From Thiotrichales bacterium (GTDB lineage: Bacteria > Pseudomonadota > Gammaproteobacteria > Beggiatoales > Beggiatoaceae): a stretch of DNA of 64,000 nucleotides. Made by a program: the position numbers and the translations under genes. The notes beneath the pieces are model-generated. The model was given only the letters and a program-made list of their open reading frames with translations, ran no database searches and had not been told where the DNA came from. The stretch lies in assembly GCA_016745035.1 (NCBI GenBank), contig JADGDE010000004.1:62001-126000 (forward strand), in the 5' to 3' direction. Position 1 is the stretch's first letter. The number at the start of each line of letters is the position of its first letter. Below, piece after piece: positions 18,793 to 27,922 of the stretch.

Positions 18793-19239
18793 ATGTTGGT
18801 CAAAGACGTTATGAGCCGTGGAGCAAAAACAGTCACCCCCGATACCGATATGCAAAAGGTGGCTTCTTTGATGTGTTTGCATCGTTTCAGTGGCTTGCCT
18901 GTGGTCGAGGATGACGACACCTTGGTGGGATTTATTGCAGAACGTGATGTATTACGGCATATGTTTCCAAGCTTGCAAGAATTGATGGAAAACATGAGTG
19001 TGGTTGATTTTGAAGGCCTGGAACAAGATTATCAAAAAGTTTTTCAGCTGAAAGTCGCAGACCTGATGCACACAGGTGTGATTACCGTCTCCCCAGATAT
19101 TCCCATTTTAAAAGCGGTCTCCATTATGGCACGACATAACTTCCGCCGTATCCCGGTGGCTGATGGAAATAAACTGCTTGGCGTTATTAGCTTAGGCGAT
19201 ATTCATCGGGCTATTTTCATGGAAAGCTTTACCAAATAA
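18793..19239 (+). CDS. CBS-domain pair protein
   Basis: A 148-residue protein made almost only of two CBS domains (about 7-60 and 85-140), which together form a Bateman module that binds adenosyl ligands such as AMP, ATP or SAM. Landmarks are VKDVMSRGAKTVTPDTDMQ, FSGLPVVEDDDTLVGFIAERDVLR, VADLMHTGVITVSPDIPI and FRRIPVADGNKLLGVISLGDI. No catalytic domain is attached, so it probably senses energy state and regulates a partner. A good ribosome-binding site (AGGAGAGGA) precedes the start. It stands alone between a repeat and lptC; the partner is not evident. Confidence 0.9.
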   Translation: MLVKDVMSRGAKTVTPDTDMQKVASLMCLHRFSGLPVVEDDDTLVGFIAERDVLRHMFPSLQELMENMSVVDFEGLEQDYQKVFQLKVADLMHTGVITVSPDIPILKAVSIMARHNFRRIPVADGNKLLGVISLGDIHRAIFMESFTK

Positions 19240-19422
19240 TCGGTGTTAGGCAAAAACCGCCATCACAGATAAATACCTTATATCAGCTAAAGGCGAAAAC
19301 GCATGTTCGGCAAAGACTTGTTCCTGTTTACCCACTTACATCTTGCAAGCTTTGTGTAAGCAGACCTTGTCTTGCTCGCCTTTATGCGTATAACTCCCCA
19401 AATACTTTCAGCGAACTAAACC

Positions 19423-19986
19423 ATGCGTTCTTGGTCATTTTGGGTCTTATTAATCATCAGCGCTTATACCACATGGCTATTAAATAGCCTCGAGAATAAA
19501 CCTGACTCCAGCGCCACCCACAAATATCGTGATCTACCCGATTACACCCTCAAGCATTTTGTCACCAGCAAGCGCGATGAAAATGGTGACTATCATTATC
19601 AATTGCAAGCGGTAGATTTATACCACTATCCGGTTTCTGATGCCGAACTGATCGAGCCGTATTTAATTTTTTATCAAAAAGGCAAACCCAGTTGGTATAT
19701 TCGCGCCAACCAAGGGCAAATTTCTGTTGATGGCAAGCTCATCTATTTACCCGGTAAATCCGTGTTTTGGTATCACAATGCCGAGGGCGAACGTTTGTTA
19801 AGTATTTTAGTTGATGATGTGATTTTACGTCCCCAAGCCCAAACCGCAGAAACCTATGCTGATGTACATATTTACGGTCAAGAAGGCAGCATTACCCACG
19901 CACGCGGTATGCACGCCGACTTGGGCAAACAAAAGTTGCACTTGCAATCGGCCGTACGCGCCATTTATCCAACCCAAACGCCTTAA
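19423..19986 (+). CDS. lptC: LPS transport periplasmic protein LptC
   Basis: LptC is the bitopic inner-membrane protein that takes lipopolysaccharide from the LptBFG extractor and hands it to LptA. The 187 residues have an amino-terminal membrane helix (about 5-20, FWVLLIISAYTTWLL) and a beta-jellyroll periplasmic domain (about 45-180), with PDYTLKHFVTSKRDENGDYHY and LPGKSVFWYHNAEGERLLSI matching the family pattern. LptC usually sits with kdsC, lptA, lptB and rpoN; here it is separated from rpoN by 9 kb and is followed by coaD after 6 bases, so the usual cluster has been broken. The family is weakly conserved in sequence, hence moderate certainty. Confidence 0.78.
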   Translation: MRSWSFWVLLIISAYTTWLLNSLENKPDSSATHKYRDLPDYTLKHFVTSKRDENGDYHYQLQAVDLYHYPVSDAELIEPYLIFYQKGKPSWYIRANQGQISVDGKLIYLPGKSVFWYHNAEGERLLSILVDDVILRPQAQTAETYADVHIYGQEGSITHARGMHADLGKQKLHLQSAVRAIYPTQTP

Positions 19987-20460
<474 letters not shown>

Positions 20461-20618
20461 AATGTGACAGACAAGCTACATTTAACTGCGCGATATAATA
20501 ATGCCGTATTAATGTCATAAGGCATGTTTTTCTCAAGCTAAGCCTCGCTATAGCCCTATCTCCACAGCAAAATACCTGAGATCTAACGTGATTTTCTGTA
20601 ATTTTGTCGGTAATGGAC

Positions 20619-20647
20619 TTGAAATAAGTATATTAGCATATTATAAT
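20619..20647 (+). promoter_or_regulatory. Near-consensus sigma-70 promoter
   Basis: TTGAAA (20619-20624), a 17-base spacer, then TATAAT (20642-20647). It precedes the gene at 20733, giving a leader of about 78 bases ending in a strong AAGGAG ribosome-binding site. The predicted strength suggests an abundant product. Confidence 0.85.
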
Positions 20648-20732
20648 ATGCAGATGTTTTGCCTCACAAAACTGCCAAAAGTTTGACCTATTTTTCAAAC
20701 AAGAACCATCGCATTACTAAGGAGATTTTTCC

Positions 20733-21398
20733 GTGAAAAAATTAATTTTATCTAGCATAATCGCTTTAAGTTTCAGTATGCCAAGCTTTGCCGATAACCA
20801 CGGTGCTAACACTGAATTACAACAACAAATCAAAGCGGCGCAAACCAGCTTTTCTGATAGCATGAAAGCTAGCATGGAAAAAATGCAAGGTGCTAAAAAC
20901 CCAGCTGATTATCAAGCTGTTATCGCTGAACAACGTAAAGCTCACGAAGCTCACGTTGCTAAAATGCGCGATTTGATGCAAGCCAATGCCCCTAAAGCAC
21001 CTGAAATGCCAGCAGCACCTAAACCTGCAGCGATGCCTGAAATGCCAGCCGCTTTAACCCCTGCACAATTAGACGATCATCGCAAAGCGGTTATGGACGC
21101 ACAAAACGCGCACATGGAAGCCATGAAAGCCTTTATGGGTAAAGTACAAGCAGCTAAAACTGACGCTGATCGCACTGCCTTAAATAAAGAATATGACAGC
21201 ATGGTTAAAGCGCACATGGACAAAATGAAAGGCATTAACGAAGCTTCTTTCGGTAAAGCCCCTGAAATGCCAGCAGCAGCTAAAGCACCTGCGGCTCCTG
21301 CACCTGCTAACGTTGATGTCGCAGCTCCAGCGCCTGCCGCAGCACCTGCACCTGCACCTGTTGCTGCTGCTCCAGCACCAGCTCCTGCTGCTAAATAA
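20733..21398 (+). CDS. Periplasmic Ala/Pro/Met-rich repeat protein of unknown function
   Basis: A 221-residue exported protein starting at a GTG 9 bases after AAGGAG. A signal peptide (MKKLILSSIIALSFSMPSFA, about 1-21) is followed by two similar helical units (about 27-85 and 110-170), each with many His, Met and charged residues: HEAHVAKMRDLMQAN and KAHMDKMKGINEASFGKA. APEMPAAPKPAAMPEMPAA links them. The last 45 residues are an Ala-Pro tail (APAPAPVAAAPAPAPAAK). It looks like a periplasmic spacer or peptidoglycan-spanning protein. The many Met/His could bind copper, but no defined metal site is seen. It is not assigned to a family. A strong promoter suggests high expression. Confidence 0.75.
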   Translation: MKKLILSSIIALSFSMPSFADNHGANTELQQQIKAAQTSFSDSMKASMEKMQGAKNPADYQAVIAEQRKAHEAHVAKMRDLMQANAPKAPEMPAAPKPAAMPEMPAALTPAQLDDHRKAVMDAQNAHMEAMKAFMGKVQAAKTDADRTALNKEYDSMVKAHMDKMKGINEASFGKAPEMPAAAKAPAAPAPANVDVAAPAPAAAPAPAPVAAAPAPAPAAK

Positions 21399-21482
21399 TC
21401 ATTGATTGTTTAGTAAGACTTAATCAAATGGGTTAAGGCGTGTCACACAGGGACGTGTGGCAATTGCATCTCAAGACCCTAT

Positions 21483-23216
21483 TTAGGTTTCGCTCATTTG
21501 TAGCACAATCAATTGTGGTGAGGCTTGACCACGAAAATAATTAATATCTAAGCGATAAGCCAGTTGTAAATCATCACCCTCCGCTAGCCACTCTGGCATC
21601 GGCGTATTAAAACAAATCGCATCCAAAGGGTAATGCCCGCCTTCAACTTGTACCAAGAGTTTTTGATGTAAGCCATCGCTCAATGCGCGGTGCTGTAACA
21701 AACGAAAACGGCCATCAAATACCGGTTCTGGAAATTGCTGTCCCCAAGGGCTTAAATAGCGCAGTTGTTCGGCAAAATGAATCCCTAACTCATCGGCTTC
21801 TAAATCCCCATCGGTCAAAATCACATCCGCCTGCCAAGTACCGCCCAAACAGGCATCGACTTTGTCGGCAAAAGCCTGCTTAAACGCCTCTAAATGCTCA
21901 GCCGGTAGACTTAAACCTGCCGCCATCGCATGTCCGCCAAACTGATTTAATAAGCCCGGTTGTTGATTATCAATCTCGACTAAGACATCACGAATATGCA
22001 CCCCAGCAATCGAGCGCGCCGAGCCTTTGAGATTATCGGGATTAACACTGTCTTGGGTTAAAATAACCGTTGGGCGATGAAATTCGGCTTTAATCCGCGA
22101 GGCAACAATGCCCAAAACCCCCGGATGCCAGTTATCATCATATAAACACAGCCCCAAGGGTAAGTCCTCAGTTTCTGCCAGCGTTTGGCTCAATTGCGCA
22201 AAAGCATCTTCTTGAATATCGGTTTCAACAGCGCGACGTTCACGGTTACAACGATCCAAATAGGCGGCGTATTCGTTGGCACTGTCGATAGAATCGGCTA
22301 GCAGACAATCAATGCCGTGGCGCATATCCTCCATCCGCCCAGCGGCATTGAGGCGCGGGCCAATTTGAAAGCCTAAGTCGGTGCTGACTAAAAAATCAGA
22401 ATTTTTATTCGCAACGCCAATCAAAGCTTGAATGCCAAAACAAGCATACCCTTGACGCATCCGCATTAAACCTTGGGCGACCAAAATCCGGTTGCTGTAA
22501 TCCAAGGGCACTAAATCGGCGACTGTGCCCAAGGCAACCAAATCTAACACCTCGGCTAAATTTGGCTCGGGGATTTGTTGTTGTTGAAACCAGCCTAAGT
22601 CTCGCAGTTGTGCGCGTAAACCGATCATCAAAAAAAAGGCAACGCCAACCCCCGCCAAGCTTTTTCCCACTGCATCGGGACTCGGGTCTATATTGGGATT
22701 TAAAATCGCTTCAGCAGCGGGCAAATCTTCCCCCGGTAAATGGTGATCGGTGACTAAGACTTGCATTCCCAAGGCTTGAGCCGCTTCAACCCCAGCGTGG
22801 GCAGCAACGCCATTATCAACCGTGATCAATAATTGCGCCTGAGTATCAGCCGCCAATTCAGCCACAACGGGTGTCAGTCCATAGCCATGCTTTTGGCGGT
22901 CAGGCACAACATAACTGATGTCGGCTACCCCCATTTTTTTTAGCATTCGCAGCATCAAGGCGCAACTGGTCGCCCCGTCGGCATCGAAGTCCGCGACCAC
23001 CACCATAGAGCTACCCGCTTGTACATGCTGGCTTAATAAATCCAGCGCCCCTTCCATGCCCGCAAGCTGTTTGTAATTGGGTAATTTTTGCAAACCAAAA
23101 TCTAACTCATCCGCACCAACACCACGGCTGGCTAGAATCTGGCGTAATTTCGGCGATAAAGCCGCAGGTAAATGCGTGTCTTCGATTTGGGGACGGCGTT
23201 GAATCAATTTTTTCAT
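21483..23216 (-). CDS. recJ: Single-strand DNA exonuclease RecJ
   Basis: RecJ degrades single-stranded DNA 5'-to-3' in recombination and mismatch repair. From the ATG at 23216 the protein is 577 residues, the family's usual size; a frame open to 23366 adds an unconserved extension and would cross the mrp promoter. DHH-family motifs are intact: VVADFDADGATSCALML, LLITVDNGVAAHAG, LVTDHHLPGEDLP, and LVALGTVADLVPL. The DHHA1 domain has GGHAMAAGLSLP. It is divergent from mrp with about 150 bases between the starts. Confidence 0.96.
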   Translation of the reverse strand: MKKLIQRRPQIEDTHLPAALSPKLRQILASRGVGADELDFGLQKLPNYKQLAGMEGALDLLSQHVQAGSSMVVVADFDADGATSCALMLRMLKKMGVADISYVVPDRQKHGYGLTPVVAELAADTQAQLLITVDNGVAAHAGVEAAQALGMQVLVTDHHLPGEDLPAAEAILNPNIDPSPDAVGKSLAGVGVAFFLMIGLRAQLRDLGWFQQQQIPEPNLAEVLDLVALGTVADLVPLDYSNRILVAQGLMRMRQGYACFGIQALIGVANKNSDFLVSTDLGFQIGPRLNAAGRMEDMRHGIDCLLADSIDSANEYAAYLDRCNRERRAVETDIQEDAFAQLSQTLAETEDLPLGLCLYDDNWHPGVLGIVASRIKAEFHRPTVILTQDSVNPDNLKGSARSIAGVHIRDVLVEIDNQQPGLLNQFGGHAMAAGLSLPAEHLEAFKQAFADKVDACLGGTWQADVILTDGDLEADELGIHFAEQLRYLSPWGQQFPEPVFDGRFRLLQHRALSDGLHQKLLVQVEGGHYPLDAICFNTPMPEWLAEGDDLQLAYRLDINYFRGQASPQLIVLQMSET

Positions 23217-23368
23217 AAAAAATGGGGGCAGGCTGGAAAGCCCTAACCATAAAACAATCAAATCCAGAGTGCAATGCTGGTTTTTCGTCCTTAATACTTG
23301 AAACAAGCCCCTCTCGCCCTCAACGTGGTGTCGGTATTGTTTTATAGATTTTTTTGCCGGAGACATCC

Positions 23369-24460
23369 ATGTCTGAAATAACAGAACAACAAATTAATGA
23401 GGCGATTGCTACTTACGCCGATCCCTATTTAGAAACCGATTTGGTCTCTGCTAAAGTGGTTAAAAATGTCAGCATTGACGGCGCGAATGTCAGCGTCGAT
23501 TTAGAGTTTGGTTTTCCTATTGATGGTTACAAAGCCGATTTAGAAAAAACCCTCAGCGAAAAAGTCAGTGCGGTTGCAGGCGTTGACAGTGTCAGCTTCA
23601 ATATCAGCACTAACATTGTCTCTCATGCGGCGCAAAAAGGCGTAAAACTCCTCGATAATATTAAAAATATTATCGCTGTTGCCTCAGGTAAAGGCGGCGT
23701 GGGTAAATCCACCTCAGCGGTCAATTTAGCCCTCGCACTGTCCTCTGAAGGCGCGCGCGTTGGTATCCTTGATGCAGATATTTATGGTCCTAGCCAACCA
23801 CGGATGCTGGGTGTCTCTGGCCAGCCTGAATCTAAAGATGGCAAATCCTTAGAGCCTGTCAATAGCTATCACTTACAATCCATGTCTATCGGTTACTTAA
23901 TCGACGAAGATACCCCAATGATTTGGCGTGGTCCTATGGTGACTCAAGCCTTGGAACAGCTCTTAAACGATACCCATTGGGACAACCTCGACTACTTAGT
24001 TATCGACTTACCACCAGGCACGGGTGACACTCAATTAACCTTGGCACAAAAAATCCCTGTCAGTGGCGCAGTGATCATTACTACCCCACAAGACATCTCA
24101 CTCCTTGATGCACGTAAAGGGCTGAAAATGTTTGAGAAGGTACAAGTGCCTATTTTAGGTGTGATTGAAAACATGAGTATTCACATTTGTAGCGAATGTG
24201 GTCACGAAGAGCATATCTTTGGTGAAGGTGGCGGCGTGCGCATGGCAGAGGAAGAATCAGTTGATTTTCTCGGCTCTTTGCCACTGGATAAACAAATTCG
24301 TGCCGATACTGACGCAGGTAAACCAACCTTGGTTGCTGATCCAGATGGTCGTATCAGCCAAATCTACCGCGAAATTGCTCGTCGGGCGACGGCTAAATTG
24401 GCGAATCAAGCCAAAGACTACAGCACTCGCTTCCCAACGATTAAAATCGTCAATACCTAA
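23369..24460 (+). CDS. mrp: Mrp/ApbC-type iron-sulfur carrier ATPase
   Basis: A P-loop protein that carries and transfers Fe-S clusters. The 363 residues begin with a MIP18/DUF59 domain (about 5-85), then the deviant Walker A of the MinD/Mrp group in VASGKGGVGKSTSAVNLA, DADIYGPSQPRMLG, DLPPGTGDTQLTL, and the cluster-binding CxxC in HICSECGHEEHIFGEGGG. The ATG at 23369 is chosen because GGAG lies 6 bases upstream; an in-frame ATG at 23354 has none. A terminator follows the stop. Mrp proteins help mature respiratory and hydrogenase enzymes, fitting the adjacent hypF only loosely. Confidence 0.95.
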   Translation: MSEITEQQINEAIATYADPYLETDLVSAKVVKNVSIDGANVSVDLEFGFPIDGYKADLEKTLSEKVSAVAGVDSVSFNISTNIVSHAAQKGVKLLDNIKNIIAVASGKGGVGKSTSAVNLALALSSEGARVGILDADIYGPSQPRMLGVSGQPESKDGKSLEPVNSYHLQSMSIGYLIDEDTPMIWRGPMVTQALEQLLNDTHWDNLDYLVIDLPPGTGDTQLTLAQKIPVSGAVIITTPQDISLLDARKGLKMFEKVQVPILGVIENMSIHICSECGHEEHIFGEGGGVRMAEEESVDFLGSLPLDKQIRADTDAGKPTLVADPDGRISQIYREIARRATAKLANQAKDYSTRFPTIKIVNT

Positions 24461-24475
24461 GCGTAACTGATAAAG

Positions 24476-24497
24476 ACGGGACGCTAGTCCCGTTTTT
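24476..24497 (+). terminator. Rho-independent terminator after mrp
   Basis: Stem ACGGGAC/GTCCCGT with loop GCTA, followed by TTTT. The TAG stop of hypF, on the other strand, lies within this hairpin, so the convergent transcripts share it. Confidence 0.85.
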
Positions 24498-26787
24498 CAG
24501 TACCGCATAAACTCCCCTGATATTCCAACACCTGCCCATAACTTAAACCGCCATCATTGACGGAGACTGACTGCGGCAAAAACACCTCAAGCTGCTCAGC
24601 TTGGGCATATTCAAATATTTTTTCCACCAAATAGCAGTTTTGAAATACACCACCAGCCAAACCGATAGCTTCAAAAGGGTAATCTGCCCGTAAGGACAGC
24701 GCTAAATCAATCATCATGTGTGCAAGGCTGTTGTGAAATACTGTGGCTTTATACGCTGCGCTTAAATAGGGATTTAAAGCTAGGTCTAGCAAAGGTTGCC
24801 AATCAATCCAGCGTGGATTCTCCGTACTTATCGGCAAAGCAATCCAATCGTCTGAGTCTCTACACAAGGCTTCAAGCTGCATCGGTGCTTGTCCTTCAAA
24901 ACTGCTGTGCGTGTGTCCTAAAATCAGGCAAGCCATCGCATCAAATAAGCGCCCCATAGCGTGACTTTGCGGACAATTGAGGCGTTTTTGCCATGCGTGT
25001 TGGCTCAGTTGTAATTCAAACGGATCGACATCCACTGGTAAAACCTTGCCCGTCTGCCAACACAAGGCCGCCGCTGAGCGCCACGGTGCACGTCCGGCTT
25101 TATCGCCCCCCGGAAGATAAAAAGGGCGTAAACTCGCTAGCCGTTGCCAGTTGCCACTTGTCCCCCAAAAAGTTTCTCCGCCCCAGAGGCTGCTATCTGC
25201 GCCCAGCCCTGTGCCATCCCAGCTAAAACACAGCCATGATTTGACCTCGGGATAGCTACCAGCAAGGCTGCTAGCATGGGCATAGTGATGATAAATGGCT
25301 TGCACGGGCAAATGTTGCTGTCTAGCATAACGGCTGCTGAGATAATCGGGATGTTGATCACAAAGTAAGTGTTCGGCTTTGACATGATAGAGTTGCTGTA
25401 AGTCTTGAATCAGTTGCTCAAATACCTGTTGTCCTGCCAAGCTGCCTAAATCACAAATATGCGGCGAAACCACCACCCGTTTATCCCATGCCAGCGCAAT
25501 GGTGACTTTAAGTTGCCCGCCAAGGGCGAGTACGGGGTGTTTTAGCGCTTGTGGCAGCGGTAATTCTAAGGGGGCATAGCCTCTGCCTAAACGAATAATT
25601 TGCGCTTGCGCAGCAATGACTTGTAAGACGCTGTCATCGGCTGGGCGTTGGATTGGGCGATTATGGTGTAAAAATCGTTTTGTCACCTGTTGTAAGCCCC
25701 GTTCGGCGGCTTGATTGTCAATCAAGACCGGATCGCCAGAGATATTACCCGAAGTCGCCACCAAGGGCATTTGCGCTTGGTGTAATAATAAATAATGCAA
25801 AGGGCTATAGGGTAAAAACACGCCGATATGGTTTAAGTTGGGCGCAATCAACACCGACAAGTCGCTTTGGGTTTTTTTCCTCACCAAGACAATTGGGCGA
25901 CTGGCTTGCATGAGTAAATCGCGCTCTTGCGCCGTGCTATCGACATAGCTGTTAATTTCCTCAGCGCTGAAAACAGGTAATAGCACTGCCAAAGGTTTAT
26001 CAGGGCGCGGCTTGCGTTCCCGTAAGCGTTGCACCGCTGCATCATTACGGGCATCACAGAGCAAGTGATAACCGCCAATGCCTTTCATCGCAACGACTTC
26101 TCCCGCTTTTAAAGCTTGAACCGTCGCTTCTAAACTGGCTTGATTGCCGTGCAGCGCTGGTTTGCCTAAGTGCTGAAAACTTAATACCGGGCCGCAAGTC
26201 TCACAAGCCAAGGGCTGGGCATGAAAGCGCCTATCAGCGGAATTGGTATATTCTTGCTGGCACACAGGACACAAGGGAAAATCGGCTAAGGTGGTATTGA
26301 TGCGGTCATAGGGCAGGGCTTTAATAATCGTATAGCGCGGTCCGCATTGGGTGCAGCTGGTGAAAGGGTATTGATAGCGATGTGCCTGCGGGTCGTTGAT
26401 TTCCTCAAGGCATTCGGGGCAACTGGCGTAATCCGGTGGCAAATGAATATCGACATTGGGGCTGCTTTGGCTGGCTAAGATTTGGAAATCGTTAAACGCG
26501 AGGCGTTGTCGCCATTTTTTTTCTTGGATTTGAGGAGCGGCTAAAGGCGGGGCTTGTTGAATTAAGTCTTGCTCAAAACGGCTGATTTGGGCGCTGTTAC
26601 CTTGGATTTGGATTTCTACTTGCCCACTGCGATTGAGCACCGTGCCGGTGAGTTTGTGCTTTTGTGCTAAGCGATAAACAAAAGGACGAAAGCCCACACC
26701 TTGGACTTGACCTGTGAGGTATAAGCACAGGGTATCAATAACGCCCTCGCTTGAGTAAGACGTATAAAGCGCCGCTGCCGCCATCAA
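24484..26787 (-). CDS. hypF: Carbamoyltransferase HypF (hydrogenase maturation)
   Basis: HypF uses carbamoyl phosphate and ATP to carbamoylate the terminal Cys of HypE, the first step to the cyanide ligands of [NiFe]-hydrogenase. The 767 residues have an acylphosphatase domain (GQVQGVGFRPFVYRLAQKH, about 27-45), two CxxC-type zinc fingers (CPECLEE with SCTQCGPRY; CPVCQQEYTN with CETCGP), a YrdC-like domain (GIGGYHLLCDARNDAAVQRL) and a Kae1-like carbamoyltransferase domain (HHYAHASS; GLAGGVFQN). Complete and of normal length. Its start overlaps the Smr gene by 53 bases; a start a few codons downstream is possible. HypE is present at 7148, but no HypA/B/C/D or hydrogenase subunits are visible. 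Confidence 0.97.
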   Translation of the reverse strand: MMAAAALYTSYSSEGVIDTLCLYLTGQVQGVGFRPFVYRLAQKHKLTGTVLNRSGQVEIQIQGNSAQISRFEQDLIQQAPPLAAPQIQEKKWRQRLAFNDFQILASQSSPNVDIHLPPDYASCPECLEEINDPQAHRYQYPFTSCTQCGPRYTIIKALPYDRINTTLADFPLCPVCQQEYTNSADRRFHAQPLACETCGPVLSFQHLGKPALHGNQASLEATVQALKAGEVVAMKGIGGYHLLCDARNDAAVQRLRERKPRPDKPLAVLLPVFSAEEINSYVDSTAQERDLLMQASRPIVLVRKKTQSDLSVLIAPNLNHIGVFLPYSPLHYLLLHQAQMPLVATSGNISGDPVLIDNQAAERGLQQVTKRFLHHNRPIQRPADDSVLQVIAAQAQIIRLGRGYAPLELPLPQALKHPVLALGGQLKVTIALAWDKRVVVSPHICDLGSLAGQQVFEQLIQDLQQLYHVKAEHLLCDQHPDYLSSRYARQQHLPVQAIYHHYAHASSLAGSYPEVKSWLCFSWDGTGLGADSSLWGGETFWGTSGNWQRLASLRPFYLPGGDKAGRAPWRSAAALCWQTGKVLPVDVDPFELQLSQHAWQKRLNCPQSHAMGRLFDAMACLILGHTHSSFEGQAPMQLEALCRDSDDWIALPISTENPRWIDWQPLLDLALNPYLSAAYKATVFHNSLAHMMIDLALSLRADYPFEAIGLAGGVFQNCYLVEKIFEYAQAEQLEVFLPQSVSVNDGGLSYGQVLEYQGSLCGTEKRD

Positions 26788-27271
26788 AGGGGCGGGCGGA
26801 GCAAAAGGCTAAGACGGCATCATGTTGGCGTAACCAGTGGTTGAGTTTACGCTTGAGCACCGGCTGCTTATCTGGCGAACCGTGCCCCTTGCCGTGAATT
26901 AAACGAATACAATGCCATTGCTGGTCGCGACAATCACTAAAAAAACTGGCAATCGCTGCCCGTGCCTCGGGCACACGCATCCCGTGTAAATCTAATTCAG
27001 CTTGAATGCTATAGCCACCGCGGCGGAGTTTGTCCATCACTCGGTGTTGCACCCCTGAGCGCTGATAGTCCATTTCTACGCCGGTTTCATATTCGGCAGA
27101 ATCGCCCCAATCAGAGAGCATGTCAACTTTGACTTGTTCATCATCGAGCTGGCGTTGTTTGGGGATGGGTTTGAGTTTGGGGCGATAGGGCGCGACGGTC
27201 TGTTGCGATAGCGGTTTCACATCCGCCATCGCTTGTCTGAACAAATTGATGTCGTCATCCGAGTCGCTCAT
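26735..27271 (-). CDS. Smr-domain protein
   Basis: A 178-residue protein with a carboxy-terminal Smr domain (about 95-175): ELDLHGMRVPEARAAIASF, then IRLIHGKGHGS and a final ALYVLLKRG. These carry the LDLHG and HGxG motifs of the domain shared with MutS2 and SmrA/SmrB (YfcN-type) nucleases. The amino half is charged and less conserved, as in SmrA/SmrB. In E. coli, SmrB cleaves mRNA between collided ribosomes and SmrA is less well understood; I cannot tell which this is. It precedes hypF, with a 53-base overlap, and follows queE by 12 bases on the same strand, suggesting an operon. Confidence 0.9.
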   Translation of the reverse strand: MSDSDDDINLFRQAMADVKPLSQQTVAPYRPKLKPIPKQRQLDDEQVKVDMLSDWGDSAEYETGVEMDYQRSGVQHRVMDKLRRGGYSIQAELDLHGMRVPEARAAIASFFSDCRDQQWHCIRLIHGKGHGSPDKQPVLKRKLNHWLRQHDAVLAFCSARPFDGGSGALYVLLKRGRY

Positions 27272-27283
27272 GAGCTTAGGTCT

Positions 27284-27916
27284 TTAGTCGATGGCGAGTA
27301 ATTTGTGTAATTGCAAACCAAAGCGCCATTTAGGGTTTTTGAGACAATAGTCTAAAGTCTGTTGCCGATGCTGGAGATGGTTTTCATCATCAAGGGCTTG
27401 CAAAAAGAAATATTGAAAATCTAAGTGTTCAAAATCTTGTGGTTGGTTTTCGGCTTGCGGATAGATGAGTTTTAACTCATCACCTTGTTGCAAACGCAGT
27501 TCACAAGCAGCCTTGGGGCTAACACAAAGCCAGTCGATACCCGCAGGGGCTGCCAGCGTGCCATTGGTTTCGACGGCAATCTCAAATCCTTGAGCTTTGA
27601 GGGCTTGAGTCAGCGGTGCATCCAGTTGTAAGAGCGGCTCACCACCGGTACAGACCACATAAGCCTGTTCGCTATTTGCATGGGGCCAATATTGCCTTAA
27701 TGTTTTCGCCAATTGCTTGGCATCACTGAATTTGCCGCCATTTTGCCCATCGGTGCCAACAAAATCGGTGTCACAAAAACGGCATTGAGCGCTGTCTCGG
27801 TCTTGCTCACGCCCACTCCAAAGATTACAGCCAGAAAAGCGACAAAATACCGCTGAGCGACCTTGTTGTGCGCCCTCGCCTTGGAGGCTGTAAAATATTT
27901 CTTTGACGTGGTACAT
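27284..27916 (-). CDS. queE: 7-carboxy-7-deazaguanine synthase QueE
   Basis: A radical SAM enzyme that contracts 6-carboxytetrahydropterin to 7-carboxy-7-deazaguanine in queuosine synthesis. The 210 residues start with VKEIFYSLQGEGAQQGRSAV, then the modified cluster motif CX14CX2C in CNLW...CRFCDTDF (about 31-51), TGGEPLLQLD, and VETNGTLAAP. The spaced-out cysteine motif is the hallmark of the Burkholderia/gammaproteobacterial QueE type. It starts 6 bases after the pilC stop, so it seems to be read from the pilus message even though its function is in tRNA modification. No other queuosine genes are in the window. Confidence 0.95.
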   Translation of the reverse strand: MYHVKEIFYSLQGEGAQQGRSAVFCRFSGCNLWSGREQDRDSAQCRFCDTDFVGTDGQNGGKFSDAKQLAKTLRQYWPHANSEQAYVVCTGGEPLLQLDAPLTQALKAQGFEIAVETNGTLAAPAGIDWLCVSPKAACELRLQQGDELKLIYPQAENQPQDFEHLDFQYFFLQALDDENHLQHRQQTLDYCLKNPKWRFGLQLHKLLAID

Positions 27917-27922
27917 GGCGGC

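Noticed and set aside
19240-19422. Possible further repeat copy (GGTGTTAGGCAAAAACCGCCAT)-like stretch before lptC
   Set aside because: Only scattered short matches to the repeat family, no inverted ends.
23217-23366. Longer amino terminus for RecJ
   Set aside because: The added 50 residues are not conserved and cover the divergent promoter region.
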